From VAZQ01 sp963827585 (GTDB lineage Bacteria > Pseudomonadota > Alphaproteobacteria > Rhizobiales > Xanthobacteraceae), in the NCBI GenBank assembly GCA_963827585.1, contig CAWHCK010000041.1, positions 102,328 through 166,327 on the forward strand: a DNA stretch of 64,000 nucleotides, written 5' to 3'. Below, piece by piece: positions 18,249-26,798 of this stretch (within the stretch, counting starts at the first letter, position 1; each line of letters begins with the position of its first letter). The translations under genes were made by a program, and so were the position numbers. Under the pieces are notes generated by a model. It was not told where the DNA came from and made no database searches. It saw only the letters and a list, made by a program, of their open reading frames with translations.

Positions 18249-18800
18249 GTGAACCTGTCACCCTCAGGCTTTCCCGCCCTCGTGCTCAACGCGGATTTTC
18301 GTCCGCTCAGCTACTATCCGCTGTCGCTGTGGTCGTGGCAGGACACCATCAAGGCGGTCTTTCTCGAGCGCGTGAACATCGTCGCCCTGTATGACCGCGC
18401 GGTGCGCAGCCCCAGCCTGGAGATGAAGCTCCCCAGCGTGGTGTCGCTCAAGACCTTCGTGAAGCCCGCGACCCAACCCGCCTTCACCCGCTTCAATGTC
18501 TTCCTGCGCGACAAGTTCAGCTGCCAATATTGCGGCTCGCGCGATGACTTGACCTTCGATCACCTGTTGCCGCGCTCGCGCGGCGGGCACACGACCTGGA
18601 TCAACGTGGTGGCGGCGTGCTCGCCCTGCAATCTCAGGAAGGGCAACCTGACGACGACCGAAGCCAAGATGCGGCCGTCGCAGATGCCGTTCCAGCCGAG
18701 CGTCAATCATCTGCATCGCAACGGCCGGCGCTTCCCACCGAATTATCTGCACGACAGCTGGCTCGACTATCTCTATTGGGATACCGAACTCGATCCTTGA
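18249..18800 (+). CDS. HNH endonuclease family protein
   Basis: 183 residues from a GTG preceded by AAGGAGATCAGGAA. The central zinc-finger HNH nuclease has CQYCGSRDDLTFDHLLPRS with GGHTTWINVVAACSPCN: two CxxC pairs, the catalytic His of DHLLPRS and the Asn of WINV. The N-terminal VLNADFRPLSYYPLSLWSW is characteristic of the widespread chromosomal HNH family of alphaproteobacteria, unlinked to mobile elements. The cellular role is not established. Confidence 0.9.
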   Translation: MNLSPSGFPALVLNADFRPLSYYPLSLWSWQDTIKAVFLERVNIVALYDRAVRSPSLEMKLPSVVSLKTFVKPATQPAFTRFNVFLRDKFSCQYCGSRDDLTFDHLLPRSRGGHTTWINVVAACSPCNLRKGNLTTTEAKMRPSQMPFQPSVNHLHRNGRRFPPNYLHDSWLDYLYWDTELDP

Positions 18801-18854
18801 GCCTGCGTTTCCTCTCCGCGCACCGAGTCATTGCGCGCCATTCTCGGAGCTGGG

Positions 18855-20816
18855 ATGGCGTCCGATAAGAATCAGACATCCATCGTGGCGGTGTTCGGCG
18901 CGCTGTTCCTGGCGCTGTGGCTCGCCGCGCTCGACCAGACCGTGGTCTCGACCGCGCTGCCGACCATGGCCGGAGATCTCGGCGGCCTCGGCTACCTGTC
19001 CTGGGTGGTGACGGCGTATCTCCTCACCAGCACGGTCGCGGGACCGCTCTACGGAAAATTCGGCGATCTCTACGGCCGCAAGCTCATGCTGCAGGTGGCG
19101 ATCGTCGTCTTTCTCGTGGGCTCGGCGCTGTGCGGCATCGCGCAGGACATGCTGCAGCTCATTGCCTTCCGCGCGCTCGAAGGCATCGGCGGCGGCGGGC
19201 TGATGGTCGTCACCATCGCCGTGATCGGCGATCTCATCCCGCCGCGCGAACGCGGGCGCTACCAGGGATTCTTCGGCGCGGTGTTCGGGGTCGCCACCAT
19301 CGTCGGCCCGCTAGTCGGCGGCTTCTTCGTCGACCAACTAAGCTGGCGCTGGATCTTCTACATCAACCTGCCGGTCGGCATCCTCGCCTTGATCGTGATC
19401 GCCTTCGTGCTGCCGGCGGGAACGGCGCGCCGCCGGCACGAGATCGACTATGCCGGCGCGGTGCTGCTCACCACAGCGCTCAGCGCCATCATCCTGTTCA
19501 CCGGCCTCGGCGGCACGATCTTTCCCTGGACCTCGGCGGTCGTTCTCGGCCTGATCGCGGTCGGCGTCGGCGCGACCGCTGCCTTCATCGCGGTCGAAAT
19601 GCGCGCGCGCGAGCCGATCCTGCCGCTCGGCCTGTTCGCCAACCGCAACTTCGCGGTCGCGAGCGGCGTCGGCCTGATCGTCGGGCTCTCGCTGTTCGGC
19701 GCGGTGACGTTCCTCCCGATCTATCTCCAGGTGGTGAAGGGCGTGAGCCCGACCATGTCCGGCGTCGTGATGATGCCGATGATGCTCGGCATGCTGGTGA
19801 CCTCGGTGGTCAGCGGCCGCCTCATCAGCCGCTTCGGCCGCTACAAGCTGTTTCCCATCCTCGGCACCGGCACGATGACCTTCGGGCTCGGCGCGCTGTC
19901 GCTGCTCTCGGCCGAGACCGACGTCTGGCAGACCTCGATCGACGCGCTCTGGCTCGGGCTCGGCATGGGCATGGTGATGCAGGTCTTGATCATCGCGGTG
20001 CAGAACAGCGTCGACTACAAGCATCTCGGCGTGGCCACGTCGGGCACGATGCTGTTCCGCTCGCTCGGCGGTGCGCTCGGCGTCGCGCTGTTCGGCGCGA
20101 TCTTCGCCAACCGCCTGCATGCGCAGCTCAGCGGGCCGGGCATGGAGTTCCTCGCCGCCATCCTGCCGGCGGCGGCGCGCGGCCTGCCGCCCAGCCTGCA
20201 TCAGGAATACATCACCGCGGTCATGCTGGCACTGCGGCCGGTGTTCTGGGTGGCCGCCGGCATCTCCGCGCTCGGCTTCGTGCTGGCCTGGTTCCTGCGC
20301 GAGATCCCGCTGCGCGAAGGTACGGCCGGCGAGGGCGTGGGCGAGAGCTTCGCGATGCCGCGCGACGCCACCTCGCTGGAAGAGCTCGAGCGCATCGTCA
20401 CGGTGCTGGTGGCGCACGAGAACCGCTGGCGCGTCTATGCCGATCTCGCGCGCCGCGCCGGCATCGACCTGCCGGCGCCCGAGCTGTGGATGCTGGCACG
20501 GCTGGGCGAGCGCGAGCCCATGACGCTCGCCTCGCTCGCCGCCGAGCTCGAGATCCCGCAGCAGGCGCTCGAAGGTCCGCTCGATGCGCTGTGCGATCGC
20601 GACATCGTGGAGAAGCGCGCCGACGGACACCTCGCGCTCACGCCCGCGGGCGTCGCCATGCGCGACCGCATCGTCGCCGCGCGACGGAAGGGGCTCGCCG
20701 ACATGCTTGCGCGCTGGCAGCCCGAGCAGCATCCCGACGTGCTCGCTTTGATCGAGCGCATGGCGCAGGCCTGGCGAGCGACCTGCCCTCACCCAAGGCC
20801 GCGTAGCCTGATCTAA
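18855..20816 (+). CDS. MFS drug exporter (DHA2/EmrB type) with C-terminal winged-helix domain
   Basis: 653 residues. Residues about 1-490 form a 14-helix proton-driven multidrug exporter: WLAALDQTVVSTALPTMAGDLG (motif D1), GKFGDLYGRK (motif A), GGGGLMVV, and SWRWIFYINLPVG. After the last helix about 140 residues have no membrane segment; they resemble a MarR-like winged helix (MTLASLAAELEIPQQALEGP as helix-turn-helix, then DRDIVEKRADGHLALTPAG as wing, then a long helix). Start chosen at MASDKN, with GGAG ahead, over an ATG 24 bases upstream. An exporter-regulator fusion. Confidence 0.88.
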   Translation: MASDKNQTSIVAVFGALFLALWLAALDQTVVSTALPTMAGDLGGLGYLSWVVTAYLLTSTVAGPLYGKFGDLYGRKLMLQVAIVVFLVGSALCGIAQDMLQLIAFRALEGIGGGGLMVVTIAVIGDLIPPRERGRYQGFFGAVFGVATIVGPLVGGFFVDQLSWRWIFYINLPVGILALIVIAFVLPAGTARRRHEIDYAGAVLLTTALSAIILFTGLGGTIFPWTSAVVLGLIAVGVGATAAFIAVEMRAREPILPLGLFANRNFAVASGVGLIVGLSLFGAVTFLPIYLQVVKGVSPTMSGVVMMPMMLGMLVTSVVSGRLISRFGRYKLFPILGTGTMTFGLGALSLLSAETDVWQTSIDALWLGLGMGMVMQVLIIAVQNSVDYKHLGVATSGTMLFRSLGGALGVALFGAIFANRLHAQLSGPGMEFLAAILPAAARGLPPSLHQEYITAVMLALRPVFWVAAGISALGFVLAWFLREIPLREGTAGEGVGESFAMPRDATSLEELERIVTVLVAHENRWRVYADLARRAGIDLPAPELWMLARLGEREPMTLASLAAELEIPQQALEGPLDALCDRDIVEKRADGHLALTPAGVAMRDRIVAARRKGLADMLARWQPEQHPDVLALIERMAQAWRATCPHPRPRSLI

Positions 20817-20867
20817 CCGCAATGGACTGTTGGCGCAATTGTGTGCCGCGACCGCGCCGCGCGCTCC

Positions 20868-20998
20868 ACCTCCCCCTTGTAGGGGGGAGGTCGCGAGCGG
20901 AGCGGGCGGTGTGGGTGGCCGCTGCTCCCGCGCGAACGGCGGTGATGATCCCCACCCTAACCCTCCCCCTTTCAAGGGGAGGGTGCACACCGAATTCG
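20868..20998. repeat. G/C-tract intergenic repeat, family B copy 1
   Basis: Contains CCTCCCCCTTGTAGGGGGGAGG at 20869-20890 and a second unit CCCTCCCCCTTTCAAGGGGAGGG near 20962-20984, followed by TGCACACCGAATTCGCTGCA. The same pyrimidine/purine-tract hairpins recur at 23127, 40488, 51430 and 53812. The plus-strand MFS gene and minus-strand cupin gene converge on it. Confidence 0.75.
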
Positions 20999-21916
20999 CT
21001 GCACGGTCAGTGACTCACTCCCGAAACAGCGGCGGCTATTCCGCCGGCTTGGGCATGATCGGTGGGCCGGCAGGCGCAGGCCCGCGAGGTCGGGCAGGCC
21101 GAAGTGGAGGAGCTCGATGCCGTCCTGCGCGGTGAAGGTCGCGGTTTCGCCGGCGGCGAGATAGATCGTGGTGAGCGCGCGCAAGGGCTGACCCTCGACC
21201 GCGCCTGCGCCGCGGGTGACGATGAAGACGCCCTTGCCGCGGGCGACATAGCGCGCGCCGGGGTCGAGCTTGAGCAGGCCCGCTTCGCTGCGGCGCTCCG
21301 TGAACACGCCGAGCGGCTTCTCCCACGCGCCCGGCGCGCCCGCGACCGCCACCCATTCGTAGTTCGCCGGGTCCATGAAGATCGGCTGCGGATAGCGCGG
21401 CTTGGGATAGACCATCGTCCGGCCGTTCACGTGCTCCCAGATCGCCTGGTAGCCGTCGAGGTTGCGCTTGCCTTCGACGTCGGCGCGGCGGCGGAACACG
21501 CCGTCCTTGAACTCGCCCTCCTGCTTGAGCTCCTGCATGCCGGCCTGCACCTCGGCCTGCGAGAGATAGCCGCTGCCGCTGGCGCCGCCGAACTGCAGCA
21601 CGATGGTCTTGCAGGCGATGTCCGGGTCCTGGCTCTGCGGGCCGTAGGGGACGGCCTCGGGAAAGTAGCCGACCATGCCGGCCGTGAGCTTGCCGTCGCG
21701 CCCGTAATCGAGCACGCCTTCGAGCTGGTAGCGGATCTGCTCGAAATTGTGCCGGTGGCGGGGCGAGTTGAAGTCGCCGCCCATCTGCCCGAACGAGAGC
21801 TGGAAATTGTCGAGCGCGCCGGGCTCGCCTTCCACCATGATGCGGCCGTGGAAGATGCCGCCGCGATGCTCGAGGCCGCGCTTGAGCGGGATCTCGTCGG
21901 TCTGGACGATCTTCAT
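20972..21916 (-). CDS. Cupin-domain protein
   Basis: 314 residues as read, soluble. A cupin barrel is visible: FNSPRHRHNFEQIRYQLEG carries the His-rich metal-binding motif 1, with GYFPEAVPYGPQ as motif 2, and a second barrel half later (GAGAVEGQPLRALTTIYLAAGE). No enzymatic role can be named. The last ~30 residues (after GLRLPA) are Arg/Ser-rich and run into the family B repeat; another frame there gives a tidier end, PPIMPKPAE with a stop at 21036, so the true C-terminus is doubtful. Confidence 0.7.
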   Translation of the reverse strand: MKIVQTDEIPLKRGLEHRGGIFHGRIMVEGEPGALDNFQLSFGQMGGDFNSPRHRHNFEQIRYQLEGVLDYGRDGKLTAGMVGYFPEAVPYGPQSQDPDIACKTIVLQFGGASGSGYLSQAEVQAGMQELKQEGEFKDGVFRRRADVEGKRNLDGYQAIWEHVNGRTMVYPKPRYPQPIFMDPANYEWVAVAGAPGAWEKPLGVFTERRSEAGLLKLDPGARYVARGKGVFIVTRGAGAVEGQPLRALTTIYLAAGETATFTAQDGIELLHFGLPDLAGLRLPAHRSCPSRRNSRRCFGSESLTVQRIRCAPSP

Positions 21917-22042
21917 TGTTTCCTCCTCATTGCTTTTTCCTCATTGCTTCTTTAGGCCCGCGGCGTCGCGCAACAAGACAAATCCTGCGGCAGAGCATAG
22001 CCTGCGGGCCCGCGCTTTGGCAGTCCTTGCGAGGTCGATCGA

Positions 22043-23025
22043 ATGCGGAAATTCCTGGTGCCGGTCGCGGCCGCGCTCGCCGCGCAATGCTTCGCCGGGC
22101 AAGCGCTCGCCCAATCCGATGCGGCGGCTTATCCCAGCCGCGCGGTCAAGATCATCGTCTCGGCCCCGCCCGGCGGCGGCGTCGACATCGTCGCGCGGGT
22201 GATCGCCGACCGGCTTGCGAAGATGTGGGGCCAGCCGTTCGTGGTGGAGAACCGGCCGGGCGCCGGCGGCAATCTCGGCGCCGAGGCGGTCGCGCAGGCC
22301 GAGCCCGACGGCTACACCATTCTCGCCGCGCAGCCGGCGCCGCTCACCACCAACGTGGTGATGTACAAGAAGCTCAACTTCGATCCGGCCGCCTTCGAGC
22401 CGCTCGCGATCATGACCTCGATCCCCAACACGCTGGTGGTGCGGGCGGATTTCCCGGCCGACTTCGGTGGCGGAGCTGATCGCCTATGCCAAGGCCAATC
22501 CGGGCAAGGTCAATTTCGGCTCGCAGGGCGTCGGCACCACGCCGCATCTCACCGGCGAGCTGTTCGCGCGCGTCACCGGCACCAAGCTCACCCACGTGCC
22601 CTATCGCGGCACCGCGCAGGCGGTGAACGATCTCATCGCCGGCCACCTCGATCTTCTGTTCTTTCAGGTCGATTCCGTGCGCGAGCAATATCCAGGCCAA
22701 GCGCGCGAAGATGCTGGCGGTGACGACCGCGGAGCGCGTGCCCTCGGTGCCCGAGGTGCCGACCATGGGCGAGGCCGGCGTCACGGGCTTCCGCTCCGAC
22801 ACCTGGAACGCGCTTGCCGCCCCGCCGAAGACGCCGGCGGCGATCGTCGCCAAGCTCAATCAAGGCATCGTCGAGGTGCTCAAGAGCCCCGAGACCGCCG
22901 AGCACCTGCGCAGCATGAACATGACCCCGGTCGGCGGCACCCCCGCCGCGATCAAGGCCTTCATCAAGGAGGAGACCGCGCGCTGGGGCGACGTGATCCG
23001 CGCCGCCAACATCCGCGTCGAGTAG
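22043..23025 (+). pseudogene. Bug-type tripartite tricarboxylate transporter receptor, two frameshifts
   Basis: Periplasmic solute receptor of the TctC/Bug family. Signal peptide residues 1-24, then YPSRAVKIIVSAPPGGGVDI and ENRPGAGGNLGAEAV, the family hallmarks. An extra T at 22463-22464 and another at about 22689 shift the frame twice; removing both restores VAELIAYAKANPGKVNFGSQ, THVPYRGTAQAVNDLIAGHL and RAKMLAVTTAERVPSVPEVP to the end DVIRAANIRVE. All parts are well conserved, so assembly error is as likely as decay. No TctA/TctB membrane genes are near, as is common for orphan Bug proteins. Confidence 0.85.
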
Positions 23026-23126
23026 GCATTGTTCTCATGTAAACAACAGGCGAAACATAACATTCCCACGCGCGCGTCGCTAGGCTAACCCGCCTAGCTT
23101 CGAGTTTGACGCACAAAGGCGCCGCG

Positions 23127-23290
23127 AACTCGGTCGGCTCCCCTCCCCCTTGTGGGGAGGGGTTGGGGGCGGGGGTCGTTGTTGTTGGACACACCTCGCG
23201 CAACAACTACGACCCCCACCCCGCCTCGCTTCGTGCGGTCGACCCTGCCCGCAAGGGGGAGGGTAGGAGCGCGTTGCACGGGTGGTACCG
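23127..23290. repeat. G/C-tract intergenic repeat, family B copy 2
   Basis: Carries GAACTCGGTCGGCTCC, then CCCTCCCCCTTGTGGGGAGG with GGTTGGGGGCGGGGGTCGTT, then the inverted unit ACGACCCCCACCCCGCC and CAAGGGGGAGGG. The two halves face each other, so the whole can form a long hairpin. Closely matches the copy at 53812-53945. Confidence 0.8.
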
Positions 23291-23940
23291 ACACACGCAA
23301 GGGCTGCGTCGGCCCGAGGACCGAAGTCTCCGGGAGTGCCGCGCTACCCCTATTCACAATGTCAAACAGCCCGGTGCCGGATGTGCCCGCCACCACTCTC
23401 TCACTTCTTTCGAACCGCAATTCTTTCCGAACCGCGGCTCTCTCTCGCTCCCGCGGCGCTTGCGGCGCCCCGGGTATCCTTCCTCTTGCTGCCACCCCCG
23501 CGAGGGGATGGCGGAGCGCCGACAGGCGCGTATTCCTTGTTCTCGTGCCGCGCTGGTTAGGGCGCGGCGCGCACCTTGCGATCGGTGCGCTCGCCTCTCG
23601 GCGCTCCGCCGTGGCGGTTTTGGGTCGGGAAAGCCCCCGCATCCCGTTTCCGGCATTGCCGCCGGAACCGTCGCGAGGGCCTCGCCGCGGGGGCTCTAAT
23701 TGAGCCCAGGCGGCGGCCTCCAACCTCCCGGTCCGCACTTCGCCGGGACGCCACGCCCGCTCCGTCATCAGGATCGTCTCCGGAGACGCCCCTCGTCGAG
23801 CGGGATGTGTGAATCATACGCCAGCTTCGAGTCGTAGTCAATAAATATCTTCACATCGTATGCGAAAAATAGCGATTGCCACGGGCTCAACGATATGCAA
23901 TCTATACGTGCGATACGCAACCTTAGAGCGAGACCGTGTC
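23291..23940. other. Gene-free stretch with nested inverted repeats
   Basis: No believable gene: every frame is arginine/proline rich with no start signal. The most structured part is AGCCCCCGC (23632-23640) pairing GCGGGGGCT (23687-23695), enclosing a smaller hairpin TTCCGGC/GCCGGAA and followed by CTAATT. CGTCTCCGGAGACG lies near 23777. After about 23815 the sequence turns AT-rich (ATAAATATCTTCACATCG), a plausible promoter area for the small gene downstream. Could hold a structured RNA or a decayed repeat. Confidence 0.45.
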
Positions 23941-24135
23941 ATGGCGACCAAGACGGACGTTCCCGGCTATTCGACGAGCAACCCGGACCTGGCGGATTTT
24001 GCGGAGGCTGCGAGAGCGCTGAGGGTCAGACCATTTTATGAGGGCCCCGACTCCGTGCCGTTCAATCGTTTGCGGGCAACGCAGTTTCTCGATCCGACCT
24101 CGAAAAGGTCGTTCAATGACTTCTATCTAGCGTAG
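23941..24135 (+). CDS. Small hypothetical protein
   Basis: 64 residues, MATKTDVPGYSTSNPDLADF... ending FNDFYLA. Acidic in the first half, no signal peptide, no membrane helix, no family recognised. It follows the AT-rich stretch, and its last 23 bases overlap the convergent dsbB tail. An in-frame ATG at 23860 would add 27 residues of unlikely composition. Moderate support only. Confidence 0.45.
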   Translation: MATKTDVPGYSTSNPDLADFAEAARALRVRPFYEGPDSVPFNRLRATQFLDPTSKRSFNDFYLA

Positions 24136-24727
24136 GCAGGACGACGGTTGTGGAGCGCGCAGCCGCTTCGGCGTCGGCGGATCCGGCTTCAGGACCGAGC
24201 ACGCGAGCGCGCCACTCGGTCGCTGCGCCCCAGGCGGCGACGGCGGCGAGCAGCAGCGAGATGAGCACGTTGTAGCCGGCGAGCGAGAGCCCGAGGAAGC
24301 GCCAGGCCGCCTCGTCGCAGCGCACCACGGTGATCGACTGGAGCTGCTTGAGAAGTCCGCCGGCGGAGCCGAGGCCTTCGAACTCGCCCGCACATTCCTG
24401 CGGGCCCGGCCACCATTTCCATTCGACGCCGGAATGATAGACGCCGAGCCCTGCGTTCCAGAGCATGCCGAGCGCGATGGCGACGAGCGCGGCGATCAGC
24501 ACCTTGCGCTTGGCGCCGACGTGGTCGCCGAGCATCACCATGACCGCGAGCGGGATCGCGAAATAATAGGCGTAGCGCTGCTCGAGGCAGAGCGGGCACG
24601 GCTTGAGTCCCAGCCCATACTGGAAGAACCAGGCGCCCAGGATGGTGACCGCGCCGACCGCCGCGATCGCGGCCGCCGCCGCAGCGACCGGGCGGGAGCG
24701 GATCGTGCTCAAGGCGAGATCGGTCAT
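24113..24727 (-). CDS. dsbB: Disulfide bond formation protein B
   Basis: 204 residues. Inner-membrane oxidase that passes electrons from DsbA to ubiquinone. Four hydrophobic helices; the first periplasmic redox pair is the CPLC motif (about residues 44-47) in GLKPCPLCLEQRYAYYFAI, and the second pair is the cysteines in PQECAG and VVRCDEAAW. Start chosen at MTDLAL; an ATG 45 bases upstream would add a polar tail. The C-terminal ~30 residues are a soluble tail. Confidence 0.92.
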   Translation of the reverse strand: MTDLALSTIRSRPVAAAAAAIAAVGAVTILGAWFFQYGLGLKPCPLCLEQRYAYYFAIPLAVMVMLGDHVGAKRKVLIAALVAIALGMLWNAGLGVYHSGVEWKWWPGPQECAGEFEGLGSAGGLLKQLQSITVVRCDEAAWRFLGLSLAGYNVLISLLLAAVAAWGAATEWRARVLGPEAGSADAEAAARSTTVVLPTLDRSH

Positions 24728-24874
24728 GCCGGACTTGCCCGTGCTTCTGAGCGGTGGACGCTGCAACATCAAGACTGACCCTTGCGGCCTTGGCGCGGGA
24801 CCCGGCCTGACGGCCTTGGCCCCGTGGACTTGCGCCCCATATAGCGACGGGAACGCGGCAATGATATGGGGCCG

Positions 24875-24902
24875 TTGACCACCTGCCCTTGCCCGCTATG
24901 AT
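24875..24902 (+). promoter_or_regulatory. tRNA-Leu promoter
   Basis: TTGACC (24875-24880), a 16-base spacer and TATGAT (24897-24902) lie just upstream of the tRNA, giving a start about seven bases past the -10 box and a very short leader. Confidence 0.7.
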
Positions 24903-24912
24903 CGCGCCGCCT

Positions 24913-24999
24913 GCCCCTGTGGCGGAATTGGTAGACGCGCCTGACTCAAAATCAGGTGGTGGCAACATCGTGCTGGTTCGAGTCCGGCCAGGGGCACCA
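24913..24999 (+). tRNA. tRNA-Leu (anticodon CAA)
   Basis: Acceptor GCCCCTG pairs with CAGGGGC, discriminator A and encoded CCA at 24997-24999. Anticodon stem CCTGA/TCAGG with loop CTCAAAA gives anticodon CAA, which reads UUG. The long variable arm (TGGTGGCAACATCG) is typical of class II tRNA-Leu, and the T-loop is GGTTCGAGTCC. The AT-richer foreign-looking block starts right after its 3' end. Confidence 0.97.
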
Positions 25000-25164
25000 A
25001 CTCTGTTTTCCAACTTCACCGCTGATCCGTGTCGCGCAGCACACATCCTCACCGCCAACAGCATGCGGTTCGCATAATTTACTTGGCTGTTTCGGCCAAA
25101 TCAGTCTCTACTTCGCCTGGCGCGTAGGGGTTTTGTTACCACTTAACGCTATGTCGGGGACCTC

Positions 25165-25755
25165 ATGCGGCCAACTTCCGACGGTGAAATTCGAACGGCG
25201 CTCCACCGCAAAAAATTCAGGACACTGCACGGCCGTGCCGACACTCTTATCGTCGATGAACTCGGCCTCGCACACGCCAAGGCCCGAATAGATATTGCGG
25301 TCATAAATGGCTGCGTCCACGGCTTCGAAATTAAGAGCGCCGCCGACACACTTGCGAGGCTACCGCAACAACTAGTGCTCTACGAGCAATGTCTGGAGAA
25401 GCTCACAATCGTTTGCGCCGACAAACACGTCTCCTCGGTCAGAAAAATGGCTCCGCGGTGGTGCGGAATACTGAAAGTCACCAAAGGCCCGCGCGGCGGA
25501 ATTGAATTCATCGCCGTCCGGGCCTCGAAGCGAAATCCGAATGTGCAAGCCCACCAACTGGCACACTTGCTGTGGAGGCCGGAGGCCGTTGCGCTCCTGG
25601 CCCGATTGAACGCACCGCCGCGACTGCTGCGAAGCCCGCGCAAACAGCTTTACGAGTCATTGGCCGCTCTCTGCACCGTGCAACAAATCACCACGTTCAT
25701 TAAGGAATCTATGGAGGCCCGCCAAACTTGGCGAGATCTTCCAGCACGTGCATGA
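25165..25755 (+). CDS. sce7726 family protein, putative PD-(D/E)XK nuclease
   Basis: 196 residues. I recognise the sce7726 pattern: VDELGLAHAKARIDIAVING then GFEIKSAADTLARLPQQ. The Asp of RIDIAV and the Glu/Lys of FEIKS fit a PD-(D/E)XK nuclease core. The C-terminus (HLLWRPEAVALLARL, RSPRKQLYESLAAL) also matches the family. It lies 166 bases after tRNA-Leu and is convergent with the 'beta family' gene, with which sce7726 proteins are known to co-occur. Base composition is poorer in G+C than neighbours. Function is not established; nuclease activity is inference. Confidence 0.75.
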   Translation: MRPTSDGEIRTALHRKKFRTLHGRADTLIVDELGLAHAKARIDIAVINGCVHGFEIKSAADTLARLPQQLVLYEQCLEKLTIVCADKHVSSVRKMAPRWCGILKVTKGPRGGIEFIAVRASKRNPNVQAHQLAHLLWRPEAVALLARLNAPPRLLRSPRKQLYESLAALCTVQQITTFIKESMEARQTWRDLPARA

Positions 25756-26798
25756 TATGATGATTGATGCCGACGGTTTTCCACCGCGTCATGGTGCTGG
25801 GACCGTCCTTCTTCAAAGCGCAGTTCTGAATGTAGTCATCTCCGAACGAGAAGGCCGGCCCCCTAAAGTGTCCTGACTTGAGGACGTGGTCGCAATGACC
25901 GTGCATCTGTTTTGGATTGTCGCGGAACGCCCCTCCTTTTCGGATCATCCATTGCTCTTTAGTGGTGTATATGAGTTTACCCGCGGGCTTGATCATCCGC
26001 ATGTCCAAGTTGGCTACAAATGTCGGGTGGACAATCGTGTAATCGCCAAATGTTGGCCGCCGCATTTTGGGCGGGAGGAGCCCGACAAGTGCGCGATAGA
26101 ATTTCCAGTCGTGCCGATCAACAAATCCGCCCGGTAAAGCAACTTCTTTTAGTAGAGTCGGGGAAGGCCGTTCCGATAAGAACAAACGATCGAAAGGCAT
26201 CGAGAGTCGGGATTTTTGCAAGGGCAAGAGCGAGCGCACCCGCAAACGCAGCGTATGGCTCGTAAGCAGGCGTCCCAAGATCAACAATGAGGTCCGTTTG
26301 GGCAGCATTACAATTCAGGCTTGTGATGAGACCAAGAAGCTTTTTTCCGAAGTCTGGCAACATCACGTGCTCAAGTCGGGCCCGGACTGCCACCCCCTTG
26401 TTGTCCTTTGCCACAATGGACGCGAGCGTAGTGATCACGCCAACCGAGCAGTCGAGTGAAGCTACCGGGACCGCCTCAGCTCCAAATTTCCGTAGCTCTT
26501 CGAAGACATGCGCAAAGACCGTGAGGCCGCTGCCCATTTTTGCGGATTGAATGCTCGCATCTACGTCTATCCATGCCTTCCGCGCCTTCCATTTCTCTTT
26601 GTAGCGCTTCGGGAATGGGCTGACATGCGCCTGGACGGTTTTCTTTGGTTCCCCATCCTCAAAGTCATATTCAAGCGGCGGAATCGTGATCAGAGGCACA
26701 ATTCGATTCTTGGCAACATCGGAAAGTTTCAGGAGTGCCTGATATTCTCCGGTACGCCATCTTACGGCAGGCACATAGAAATTCGAGTTAGGAGCCAT
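25709..26798 (-). pseudogene. Beta family protein (sce7725-like), one frameshift
   Basis: About 360 residues when joined. Starts MAPNSNFYVPAVRWRTGEYQ after an excellent GGAGGAAG site and continues IVPLITIPPLEYDFEDGEPK and FVLIGTAFPDSTK. The run TTTT at 26147-26150 (AAAA on the coding strand) appears one base too long; with three, DSTK joins EVALPGGFVDRHDWKFY and reads on to the end. This is the family named after the phage T4 beta protein and found beside sce7726. The start overlaps the upstream protease gene by 11 bases. Role unknown. Confidence 0.75.

Noticed and set aside
23094..23841. Several 80-220 residue frames in the region after the Bug gene
   Set aside because: Arg/Pro/Ser-rich in every frame, no ribosome sites, and they run through the family B repeat.
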